Positions 13,521-23,461 of a stretch of DNA of 64,000 nt are shown in pieces. Position 1 is the first letter of the stretch; each line of letters begins with the position of its first letter. The notes beneath the pieces were generated by a model. The model was not told where the DNA came from. It searched no databases and saw nothing but the letters and a program-made list of their open reading frames with translations. The stretch spans positions 1,736,001-1,800,000 of the forward strand of contig CM074696.1 of NCBI GenBank assembly GCA_037367355.1, in the 5' to 3' direction. Origin of the DNA: Neoscytalidium dimidiatum (lineage: Eukaryota; Ascomycota; Dothideomycetes; Botryosphaeriales; Botryosphaeriaceae). The position numbers and the translations under genes were made by a program.

Positions 13521-14657
13521 TCATTGAGCCCTCAACAAGACTTCGGCCACACATGCCACGGTAGTCCACATCCCAAGTACAAAATTGGTCTTATGCAGGC
13601 TCCCTCCGCTCGCAGGCTGCTCAGGGTCAAATCGACTAAGTTGCGCCGCAAATGACGCAGTCCAAACACCCATCCAAGACATCCAGAGCCACGCAGAGGA
13701 AACGTGGCGGAGGAAAATCGGTATGCATACCAGCGTTGGGATGACGAGTGCCATGAGCAATAGCTGGACATGGCGTCCCGCAAAGCTGTAGAGCGAATTC
13801 AAATTCATCTTCCGATCGTCGGCCACGTCTTGGTAGCTGTATGCAGTATTTATGTAAACCGTCCAGAAGTATACCATAACGCAGAGGGGAAGACAACGGT
13901 AGGCCGTTTCCGTGAATGATTCCTGTCCACCGTGAATAGCGGCACGCCCAGGGATGGCCGGCCACGCTACGGTAAAGCCCAGGATATATTGCGGATAGAT
14001 AGCAAGCTTGCAGACCGAGGGCCGTTTTCCAAAAGGGTATAGACTGGAAGCCACCATCACCGGTGTGAGATGTTTCCATCTGCATGTGCCCAGAAGTTAA
14101 TGGCTAATTTTTCCTCGCCAAGCAGAACAAGTCGTGTTCAAAATAATAACAATAACCATGGTCACTTAAACTCACACGTCCTTTCCATGTAGCATTATGT
14201 GCAGCAGCAAGCAAGATGCTAGAATCTCTAGAATCATCCAAAGCATGGCTTCCGTCGTTGTGAGTATCCCTGCAGCAAGCGGACGATCCCTGGTTCGAGT
14301 TACATGGATGTCAATGTCCCGATCGATCCAGTCATTCCAGACCACACCGGCGCCGCAGAAGGTATAAGCAGCAAGGAAGCATAACCCGGCTTGGCGAAAG
14401 ATAAAGGCGATAGAGATGTCCGACGATTCATTTGCGAACTTGGCTGCTCCGGCGAGTAACACGGACCAGACTATATGTAGTATATTTTGGATTCCATTAA
14501 TCCTGAGCTCGCCACATTCGAAGGTTGAGTTGTGTTCGGACAGGATCTGCGGCAAATACGTACCTCCTGCAAACGTTGTGAAAAAGGGACTATGCTTGTT
14601 GAACCGGGAGAGAACGATGAGATTTCTGAGCAATGACTTCTTACTTGGGACAATCAT
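13521..14657 (-). CDS. UbiA-type membrane prenyltransferase, 315 aa after splicing
   Basis: The enzyme class transfers a prenyl chain from an isoprenoid diphosphate to an aromatic or related acceptor within a membrane. The first Asp motif NDWIDRDID (residues about 77-85) fits NDxxDxxxD. The second, DVADD (about 214-218), is preceded by the usual SYQ. Several hydrophobic helices are evident. Exons are 14657-14564, 14470-14176 and 14079-13521. The first intron (14471-14563, GTACGT ... ATATAG) is 93 nt and in frame. Removing it yields TTFAG-VWSVLLAG, as expected for the family. It has no evident mitochondrial presequence, so it is less likely to be Coq2 and closer to the prenyltransferases of meroterpenoid pathways; this is inference. 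It faces the monooxygenase gene tail to tail. Confidence 0.8.
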
Positions 14658-15484
14658 GATTTCTCATGAACTGAGCTGAAGTAATACCACCGGGGTTGAT
14701 GATAGCTGACAAAGCAAGACTAATTCGGAGAGGTGTGAATTTATGGAAAGCGTCAAGATTTGAGATTATTAATATTCCAAGGAGTCGTTCACCGCTACAC
14801 AGTTAGTTGCTTTAGAGGTTTGTCTTGCTCAAAGTATTACAAGGATGAACCTCATGCCTTCTCGCACTTCCTGGGCCACTGAAAGGATTGTATGATGTCA
14901 TCAAATGAGGTCCTGGGCGCTTTATAGCCTTTGTATCATAGCGATTGTCCTATCTAAATATGTTCTTTGGATACGGGATGTGGTGGTTTAACTGTAATTG
15001 GCTGTTGTTCGTATGACGTGAGCGAAGGCTTAGGTTGCATTTCCATGCCACGTTGTTTCTTACGTTGCTGCCGCGCAACCTTTTCTTTCCTTCGCTGCTG
15101 TCGACACAATATTGCTTACGATCTCGCCTTTTGCATTCGATCTGACCACATACCCAGATGCTAAGGTCCAGGTCAGGAGGATATCTTGCGCGTACTGCAG
15201 GAAAATAGCGGCGAGACAAGAGGCAACTCCTAAATAGTTGCATGAAGGCGCCTCTCGGGACTAGAACTCTTTTTCTTTTTGGCTTAGCTCAGATTCGTAC
15301 GTTACGGAAACTTTTGGATTGAGAAGTGTAGCAATGAAAGGAGGTTTGTGACCGGACGACTGTTTCGACTACCCAACAGACTGTCCGGAAGAGCGGTCTC
15401 TGAGTAAGAGTTGAACTTGCCTACAGTAATTCCACCGCCCCCACTCGTCTCTCGCGCGTCCTATCAAGTGATTGTCCCGATCGA
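14658..15484. other. Intergenic region with one half-palindrome
   Basis: No gene is recognised. A sequence near 15353 (CCGGACGACTGTTTCGACTA) matches one arm of the dispersed palindromic repeat described elsewhere, without a convincing partner arm. Confidence 0.5.
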
Positions 15485-16617
15485 TTATCCGCCAATCTCG
15501 TGAGAAATGCGACAACGGTGCGTAGAGCCATGTTTCTCGTTCCGATAACAATCCAGACACAGGCCTCCGGAAGTATCGGAAAAGAGGGCGAACCTGCTCA
15601 GCCATATCTGCAAAAAAGCAAGGGGCTGGAGGTACTCTATGCACTCAGGGCGCATGGAAGACTTCTTCGATAGTTCCTTCCAGCCCTGAATGAACGTCTT
15701 TCCGCTGTAAGCTTTGTTGTAGCCCGTCCAGAATAAGTACATGGAAGCAACACTGCCGTCGTAGTGTTCCGGTCTCTGTAGGTAACCCAGCAGCATCTCA
15801 CACTCAGAAGCGCAACTAGATGTACACGTGATCTGGCTGTGGGCGCATATGATCCAGGATACGGCAGGGTGGATGACTTGCGTTCGGATGAGCTCCCGGG
15901 CCTCGCGGCTCTTTTTCTCCAGCATACCTTTTGGATCAATCAGCAGCATTGTATGCCCCAGAGACGACTCCAAAAGGGAATTGCAGAATCCAACTCACAC
16001 AGCATTTCCCAGGGCAGCACTCTACCCGTCAGAGTCTCGCTCCACGTTCTGCCCGAACCGTACATGACCCAATCGCGGCTGATGACGTTGAACGCGCGCG
16101 GCGCGTCGAGCGCCTCGCTGTACAGCAGCAGCTGCTCGACGGCTTCCAGGCTGCGCCACCGGCGGGACTGCAGTATCAGCGCCTTCAGCCACGCCTCGCT
16201 CGTCTCGCGTATGCCGTTCATCAGGTTATACTTGTCGACCAGCGGTATGATGTCGCCGAGCTCCTCCATCGTGACGGTCTCCGGTGCCTCCGGGTGCCAG
16301 TGCAGGACTTTGCAGATGGCCCACATGACCTCCGCGTCGTCGTCGGGGAGAGGCACGATCAGCGGGTCCCTGGCGGTCGCGGGTCCGGAACGTAGTGCGC
16401 GGCCTTCCTTGAAGTGCGGTCCGAACATGGCTGCGAAAACTAGAGAGGATGCGACGAGGATGGCGCTGCTGACGCGGATGCTGGAGGGAGACGAGTAGTC
16501 GAACGTGAAGAGGACGTCGCCGCAGGGGTGCGCAGTCCGGGTGTGCAAGTGCGGAAGACCCATATTGTAAGATGTGGCGGTATCTGGAGCTCGGGTGTCG
16601 GAAGTGCCTGGTCTCAT
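15485..16617 (-). CDS. BTB-domain protein with C-terminal Cys/His motif (BTB1), 353 aa
   Basis: The BTB/POZ fold is recognisable from GDVLFTF, through LVASSLVFAAMFGPHF, to a helical BACK-like part. BTB proteins form dimers and often act as Cullin-3 adaptors or transcription cofactors; the partner is unknown here. The C terminus ends in GLCLDCYRNEKHGSTHRCRI-SH, that is C-x2-C-x11-C-x3-H, a possible zinc site. The upstream C-x2-C pair kept in the paralogues at 35.6-41.5 kb is reduced here to one Cys (RPEC). Exons are 16617-15999 and 15927-15485; the intron position resembles that of the paralogues. An ATG at 16617 is preferred; MGLPHL slightly downstream is an alternative. Confidence 0.75.
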
Positions 16618-17227
16618 GGTGGTGGCGGTGAGGTGTTGCGGAGTGAACGGAGTTGATAGTGTTGGAGGGGTTTCCCCAAGCGTAGCACGTGAGAGGGTAG
16701 CGCTGTGGTCATTAACACGTCCGACGCCCACTTCAGGTCTACGACCAATCCTCAGATAGACTGGACTTGTACAGGCACGTGGCTGCTGCACTATAATGTT
16801 CAGAATCACTGACACTCAGCCGCTATCCTGCCACAACAAGCTGAAAGGAGCCACGTAGAGGGTTGGACTAATCATTCCACTTACGAGAACATACAAACGA
16901 AAAGTCCAACAATCAATGGCACAACGTACTGTTTCTTTATCCCTGAATCGGTTTAATATTCAGCGTCCTTTCTCCTTTCCGCGCCTAGCGAAGACAACTA
17001 CAATTTGACACTGGGTTTAGTGCTATTAGTATAGTCAATATTTGCCTGCGACGCCTCATGTTTCTCATACACCATATTCATCTACTCGTTACTCCTCGCG
17101 CATCTCCTTTGTCCCGCAATCGTACATTCGGCCATACTCATTACTTCCATCACAACCACCGCTCCCAAACATCATTCTTATACCTTTACAGTTTCCTTCC
17201 CATCCTTCCGACATATTCTTTCCTTTC
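16618..17227. other. Intergenic region, nothing recognised
   Basis: About 610 bp between the BTB1 start and the got1 stop. Only short chance frames are present. Confidence 0.5.
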
Positions 17228-18042
17228 TCAAACCGGAAGTTCCGCGTTCCTCCTCCCACCCGAAACCCTCTCCAAGGCATTCGCAATGTACGGACCGACA
17301 TAAGGCACGGGCCTAACGAAGCCCGCGATGGTCGCGAAGAAGTCACCGAACAGGACGAAGATGCCGTAGAGCTCGACGACAAAGCCGATCAGCGGCCAGC
17401 GCATCAGTATGAGCAGGATGCCGGTCACGAAGGCTGCGGTACCGGCGATTTTCTGGCGGCGCGCGAAGAACAGGAGCGTCTTTTGCAGGCCGATGAGGAG
17501 GGTAAGGCCGCAGATGAAGAGGATCTGATGTTTCGGTATGAGTCAGGAAATGTTGTATCCACGGAGAGGGAAATATTTGGGGTAAGAAGAGTGGGGGACA
17601 CGGAGGAACGGTGGACATACGTTGCCCATTGCTAGACTGTGGGGGAGCGATGTCAGTGGTCTTCTTTCCTTTCGAAGTACGGGAGCAGGGCATCGCGGAG
17701 AAACTCACAGTGCTCTATCGAAGAACATCATAACTCCCGCTAGGAGGAAGAAGCCGCCTGCATTGCGAGAAAGTCCACCTCGTCAGACTTCAAGCTCAAA
17801 AAACATTTCCAGGATATTCATTTATTTTTGTGACGACACGCGGCGATCCGGGAAAGCGCGCGCGCACGCTGGGTCTAGTCATACCTACCCCCTGAGCAGA
17901 AGGCGACTCCGATTTCTACGGTCCGGTGTTAGCTTTGTGATCTATGATCTTGGAGAGGGAATGCGGGGACTCGCGGCGCCGCGAGGGATGGGGAAGGAAG
18001 CATAGACGTACTTTGCGAATCGCTGAGCCAGAAGGACGGCAT
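17228..18042 (-). CDS. got1: Got1-type Golgi transport protein, 139 aa, five exons
   Basis: Got1 is a small four-helix membrane protein of ER/Golgi vesicles needed for efficient transport to the Golgi. The spliced protein begins MPSFWLSDSQKIGVAFCSGG, continues FFLLAGVMMFFDRALLAMGN, and then ILFICGLTLLIGLQKTLLFF. All of these match the family, as does the later RWPLIGFVVELYGIFVLFG. Exons are 18042-18012, 17916-17890, 17757-17709, 17636-17621 and 17524-17228, and the phases sum to 140 codons. Exons of 27, 49 and 16 nt make the gene easy to miss. Only the last exon appears as a longer open frame. It lies upstream of ies6 on the same strand but about 1 kb away, so it is a separate unit. Confidence 0.88.
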
Positions 18043-19087
18043 TGTGGCAGTGTTCCAATCGGTATATGGTGTCTAAAGGGAGGGATAGAAGAGTAAACGA
18101 TCAAAAAAGGTGCGAGGGAATTGGGGGTTGTGCAGCACGCGACAAGTGGCTTCGGAGGTAAGAAGGAAGTCTGGGTGTTTGTCGGGCAGGTCGAGGGTGA
18201 TCGGCCGCTAGAGTGGCCTCTCGCTCTTAGCGCGAGGTACGAGAGCACGGGGCGCGACGCACGCGCGCTGCTTGGCGCGAGCCCTGCCGGAGTGAAAAGA
18301 TTGTGCGCGAATGTCCTGCCGCGTCTTGCAACACCAACTTTTACCAACGCTATCCGAGCAGCTCCGTCGATCTTCAGCCCTTTTGCTGCGTGCCGCCGCT
18401 CTGATACAAGCTGCGATTGAAGCTATTCTGAAGTTGGGTCCACAGTGGGGTGCACCCGTCAGTCAGACCTTCATGAAACGCTCCAGAAGCATGGGCTGAA
18501 TTTTCCCCACGTGAAACCTTACGTGGGCGCTCAGCTGAAGGCAACGTATGCCTTGCTCCTCGGATGCTGAGATAAAGCTTGCTCATACATTGTACATGGA
18601 CCTGGGTTGTGTGGTCAGTTCAGGCTTCGCTGAAATGGTGCAGCTGCACGCCTAGGAAAACGATGTGCTCGAGGGTATCTCTTGATTGTTATCACTAACA
18701 GTACAGGAAGCCTCTATAGGCCACTCTCATCTCTCAAGTATATCACCGCCTTGGCAACAGTTTGAATATTTTCGACTGTAACTGAAGTCTCAACCTATGA
18801 GGCCTCGGTACCCTGCTATCTTGGGCGAAAACCAAAATACGATCCCGATTAAGCCGGAGCGTCTTCTTGAACCCTGTCTCGAAAGGGGCAGGGCGGGTGG
18901 AAGGGGCTTGACTTTGTGGTTCGAACATGCCATTATAGGATGCCATTGTGTGTCGGGAAGCCGGCTGGCGTATCGCTTTCGTGAAGATGAGCGGCGGGAC
19001 GTAGCGTTCTGTGGCAGGATCCATGAGACGAAACACCTATCTTCCCCGTTCAAGAGTGCTGTTGCTGTGCACCACCAAACCTGCCAC
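18043..19087. other. Intergenic region with an ACGT-core inverted repeat
   Basis: No gene is recognised in about 1 kb. At 18506-18527 an inverted repeat with arms CCCACGT and ACGTGGG and an 8-bp spacer contains a CACGTG-type box, a possible bHLH factor site in the got1 upstream region. Confidence 0.45.
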
Positions 19088-19651
19088 TTATTTCAGGACG
19101 GTGTGTGCTCCTCTTGCCGCGAGATAGCTTTCCGTTGTGCTCTGTCCCATCAACCTGATATTACCAAAGATCTCCGCATTGTGATATCGTAGCCTCGTCT
19201 TGGGATCGGTATACGCCGCCGGCAAGCCCGTGATGTCGCAATACTTGCGCTTGACCTGCAAGCTCGGCGGAGCTTCGATATTCGTGTAGGTGACGGCCGG
19301 TCCTGTCACTGTACCTGCTGCTGCCCTGCCGTTCTTCTCCAGCACCATGGCCGATAGGTTCTGAGCGGCTTGAGCAATGTTCGAGGACGAGCTGGTAGAG
19401 CCGTTGGCGGGCGTCGCGGCGCCAGTGCCGACAGTGACGGCTGGTGTAGAGCTGCCACTATTATTCTGAGTAGCCATGACGGACGCCTCCCTGCGTTGGG
19501 CCTCGGCGATAATCTGCTTGACGTTCTTGTTGCGGCGTTGCGGCGGCTTCCAGTTCGGGTTGCGGAACGGCTTGTGGACGCGAAACATGTCGAGGCGGTC
19601 GAGAAGGGCCTGGTGATCCAGCTCGGTCGGGTTGTGTGTGAGCGGCGCCAT
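19088..19651 (-). CDS. ies6: INO80 complex subunit Ies6 (YL1 C-terminal domain), 187 aa
   Basis: Ies6 pairs with Arp5 in the INO80 chromatin remodeller and is needed for nucleosome contact and sliding. The protein has a basic N-terminal region (FRVHKPFRNPNWKPPQRRNK) and a Ser/Ala/Thr-rich linker. It ends with a YL1-C domain at about residues 137-170 (KYCDITGLPAAYTDP, LRYHNAEIFGNIRLM). The frame is uninterrupted, starting at an ATG at 19651 that is shared by no other candidate. Length is close to that of fungal Ies6 proteins. It is divergent from dad4, with 238 bp between the two starts, and arp5 begins just beyond dad4. Confidence 0.88.
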   Translation of the reverse strand: MAPLTHNPTELDHQALLDRLDMFRVHKPFRNPNWKPPQRRNKNVKQIIAEAQRREASVMATQNNSGSSTPAVTVGTGAATPANGSTSSSSNIAQAAQNLSAMVLEKNGRAAAGTVTGPAVTYTNIEAPPSLQVKRKYCDITGLPAAYTDPKTRLRYHNAEIFGNIRLMGQSTTESYLAARGAHTVLK

Positions 19652-19889
19652 GATGGAGGAGGGCTTGGAAGGATAGGATGTGGCGGCGGTGTGAGAGTGC
19701 TGAGATACAGCTTCGCGGACAGCTGCTCTCTTGAGCTCCCGCGCTGATGCCGTGTTGGGACTAGCGTTTTATCGGCGGTGTTGATGCGCGTAGGGCTGCC
19801 CGCTGCCCGCTGCTCGCTGGGCCTTGGGACAATCAACAAACACAAAGCCAACGAGCGGCCGATACACGCAATCCATAAAGCCTACAGTC
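19652..19889. promoter_or_regulatory. Shared divergent promoter region of ies6 and dad4
   Basis: Only 238 bp separate the two start codons. No canonical TATA box is obvious, in keeping with two housekeeping genes. Confidence 0.5.
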
Positions 19890-20321
19890 ATGGTACGTGC
19901 AACATGGGCCATACACCTGATTTGCGTCATCTGACACCTTGCTATAGGAAAGCCCGCACGAGCACCAGCAGACCCTCCTCCTCGGCCGCATTATCACCAA
20001 CGTGGTATGCAGGATATGATGAGACAGGCCAAGAGAGCTTACTCACATAAATGTCAGGAGAAACTTAACGAGGCGGTCATGGTCCTGAACAAGACTCTCC
20101 AGGTATGGCCCTACTCGGCAGGGTTATGTCTGCATCTGCTGATAGCATTATAGGAAATCAACATCCAGAACATGAACGTGGAGCTTGTCGCTCAGATGTT
20201 CAAGAACTACCAGTCTAATGTGCTCTTTCACCTAGAAGGTTTGTTGATTGCTTCCGCCAACCGAACTTTGCTGACAGACGACGCAGCTACCGATAGCCTG
20301 AAAGACCCGGTTGAGCAGTGA
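19890..20321 (+). CDS. dad4: DASH complex subunit Dad4, 74 aa, five exons
   Basis: Dad4 is a small subunit of the DASH/Dam1 ring that couples kinetochores to spindle microtubules. After splicing the protein begins [17 protein letters not shown] and contains [14 protein letters not shown], then [18 protein letters not shown] and SLKDP. This closely follows the family. Exons are 19890-19892, 19948-20004, 20058-20102, 20154-20238 and 20287-20321, in phase for 75 codons. The first exon carries only the ATG, immediately followed by the GTACGT donor. No open frame longer than about 90 codons reveals this gene, so it can be lost in automated calls. Confidence 0.9.
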
Positions 20322-20665
20322 AAAATCAAGCATGCAAGGTGCGAATGTTCATTAACTTAATCTGGCGGGGTTTGCATCTGGGAGATGATTGTGGCGTAAT
20401 TGAGGAATTCTGTAGACTTTTTGCATTTGCAGCCGCAGCTGGTCGAGCCGGGGTTGTTTGGGGAAGCTCGACGATCTGCGGCGCTTGGTGCTTTGTGGAG
20501 CACCTCCGGACTTTAGACACCTGAGATACCTTAGCTTTCTGCTTTGCTTGCAACACTCCGCGCCCGCCCGCCCCATGCACTGTGACGCCTTGCCTTTCCC
20601 GCCCAGACCATGACATAGCCTCGATACCATCTGTCTACCCAAGCCTCCACTCCACCGCCGACATC
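20322..20665 (+). promoter_or_regulatory. Region between dad4 stop and arp5 start
   Basis: About 340 bp holding the dad4 3' end and the arp5 promoter/leader. No coding sequence is seen; the part before arp5 is C/T-rich. Confidence 0.45.
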
Positions 20666-23139
20666 ATGGTTCAGCCTCCCTCGAACGGCGTCGCGCAGGA
20701 CGTGCGCAACGCGAAGCCGAGTCCTGAGAGGATATGGTCCCTCAAAGACCCCCCGTTCGAAGGCATCCGTGAGATCGACACCGAAGGCTACGATCGCAGC
20801 GACTCCAACACCGCCATCGTCATTGACAACGGTACGCTGAGCTCCTGTCTAGCTCCTTAATTTCTATTTACTGACAGAGCTATGATGTAGGCACGTCCGC
20901 AGTGCGCGCTGGCTGGGCCTTCGATGAGAACCCACGCCTCTCCGTCGCCCCTATGATGGCGCGATACAGAGACCGAAAGCTCAACACCACCTTCCAATTC
21001 ATCGGCAACGAAGTCTACGCTGACGGCACTGCGCGAGGACAAGCCAAAAATGTCTACGAGCCTGGCACGAATATCATCAACAACTGGGACGTGATGGAGG
21101 GTGTGCTGGACTATATCTTCGTCAAGATGGGTATTGATGGCTCCAGCGGCGGCATCAATCGTCCGGTGATCATGACTGAACCCGTCGCGAATCTGGGTTA
21201 TTCGCGAAGGAGTGCGTGTGCTACACTCATATGAATCTCGTTGTGTTGCTGACAGCAGGCCTCACATAGCTATGTCTGAGATCCTCTTCGAGCTCTACGG
21301 CGCCCCCTCCGCAGCCTTCGGCATCGACTCCCTCTTCTCCTACAATTACAACAACGGCAGAAACGGCCTCGTCTTGTCCTCGTCCTATACGTCCACCCAC
21401 CTAATTCCCGTCGTCGAGTCGAAAGCAATGCTCACTCACGCCACCCGAATAAATTGGGGCCGATTTCAGAGCGCCGAGTTTCTCCAGAAGCTGCTCCGCC
21501 TGAAATACCCTACGTTCCCTGGCAAACTCACAGATATTCAGGCTGAAGAGCTGGTCCGCGAGCATTGCTACGTGTCACAAGATTATGACAATGAGGTCAG
21601 CAAGTACCTTGACTGGACAGGACTGGAGGATCGCGATCATGTAATCCAGTTCCCCTTCACGGAGCAGGTCGTGGTACAGAAGACGGAGGAGGAGCTTGCA
21701 CGTGCAGCGGAGAAGCGCAAGGAAAGCGGCAGGCGGTTGCAGGAGCAGGCGGCGAAGATGCGGCTGGAAAAGCTAATCGCTAAGGAGCAAGAGCTTGCGT
21801 ACTACAAGGAGCTACAAGCCAGGATCTCGGAAACCACCAAAAAGGAAGCAAAACGCATTCTCGAGGGCGAAGACTTCGACGATGAGGCGCAGCTGGAGAA
21901 GAGGATAAGGGAGTTGGATAAGTCTATTCGAAAGGCCCGGAATAAAGACGTTGGTGACATGGAGGAAGAAGAAAATGAGCCGCCGACATTCCCTCTGGTG
22001 GACGTTCCGGATGACCAGCTCGACGAGGAGGGAATCAAGCAAAAGCGTCAGCAAAGATTGATGAAGTCTAATTATGAGGCTCGTCAACGTGCCAAGGCGG
22101 AGAAGGAGCGGGAGAAGGCAAGAATTGCGGAAGAGGAACGCCTGGACAATGAACGGAGGGAAAACGATCCTGAAGCATGGATCGAGGAGAGAAGAGCTGC
22201 TCGCCAAGTATGCCCCTTGAACAATAACCGAAGGATATACGCTAACGAATTGACAGGCCATCATTCAAAAGATGAAAGATCGTGAACGTCTCAAGGCTGA
22301 CCTTGGAAACCGTAAATCTCTCGCCGCGCAAATGCGTATGAAGAGTATCGCCAATCTTGCCTCCGACAACCCCACCAAGAAGCGTCGCCGTGGTGCAGAT
22401 GAAGATACCTTCGGTGCCGACGACGCCGACTGGGGCGTTTACCGGACTATTGCTACAGGAGAAGGCAGCGATGACGAGGAGGAAGAAGACCTCAATACCT
22501 CACTCAAGGCCATCGAATCCCAGCTCCTCAAGCATGACCCTAACTTCACTGAGGACAGCACTCGCGAGGCTCAGATGGACTGGACGAAGTCCCTCGTTCA
22601 CGCCTTCACCCATGGCCCTTACGCCTTTGACCCGGAATCCCAGCGCGAGGCCCACCAGATCCATCTCAACGTCGAACGCATCCGTGTTCCGGAAGTCGTC
22701 TTCCAGCCCAGCATCGCCGGCCTCGACCAGGCTGGCATCATAGAGATCGCGGCGAGCATCTTAACGGAACGCTTGGCCGACCACCCAAAGCAGAAAGACG
22801 TGCTGAAGGACGTGTTCCTGACGGGTGGTAACACGTTGTTCAAAGGTTTCGATGAGAGGGTTAGGAATGAGCTGCGTGCATGCTTGCCGGTAGACGCGGA
22901 GTTGTATGTTAGAAGGGCGAAGGACCCAGTGCTGGATGCGTGGAGAGGTGCAGCAAGGTGGGCAAAGAGCGGGGAGTCAAGGAAGGCGTGGGTGAGCAAG
23001 GCGGAATGGGCGGAGAAGGGTGGGGACTATATAAAGGTAAGTTGAGCTAGCTATTCTCATGCTTCCCTTTATCTATAGGTGTCGAATACTAACATTCTTT
23101 TTGCAGGAGCATGAATTCGGCAATTCCTACTCGTGGTAG
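20666..23139 (+). CDS. arp5: Actin-related protein 5 (INO80 complex), 745 aa
   Basis: Arp5 is a nuclear actin-related subunit of INO80, working as a heterodimer with Ies6. The actin fold opens with NTAIVIDNGTSAVRAGWAFD (phosphate loop, about 50-70) and continues with MSEILFELYGAPSAAFGIDS. It is split by a long Glu/Lys/Arg-rich coiled insertion (about 290-530), typical of Arp5. The fold closes with LKDVFLTGGNTLFKGFDERV. Exons are 20666-20831, 20891-21211, 21270-22207, 22257-23036 and 23107-23139. The last exon encodes only EHEFGNSYSW. Phases sum to 746 codons. It lies on the same strand as dad4. Confidence 0.93.
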
Positions 23140-23461
23140 ACGATGGACCGGCGGGAAAAGGCGAGATGGGTCAGACGTTTGCATCGTGCGTTATGATATA
23201 TGGGGACATTTCTTGACTGAATAAGTATTCTCTAATCAAATGATTCCGAAATACGCCTGATATTATCTCGCGTTCCAGACTGACAAAAGATTATGCCTGA
23301 TGACCCGGCTCAAGCTACTTATTACGTGCTGGACGTAACTCGCTTTTCTTTTTCCCTTTTTCAAACCAGAGAATGATATCAGTCCAGAGTAAGAAAACTT
23401 ACATGCCAAGTCTCAAGCAATCTACGACACCGCAGTCTCCTTTTCGACTATAGAATACAAT
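23140..23461. other. Convergent intergenic region
   Basis: About 320 bp of 3' flanks of arp5 and the DUF3292 gene; nothing else recognised. Confidence 0.5.
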
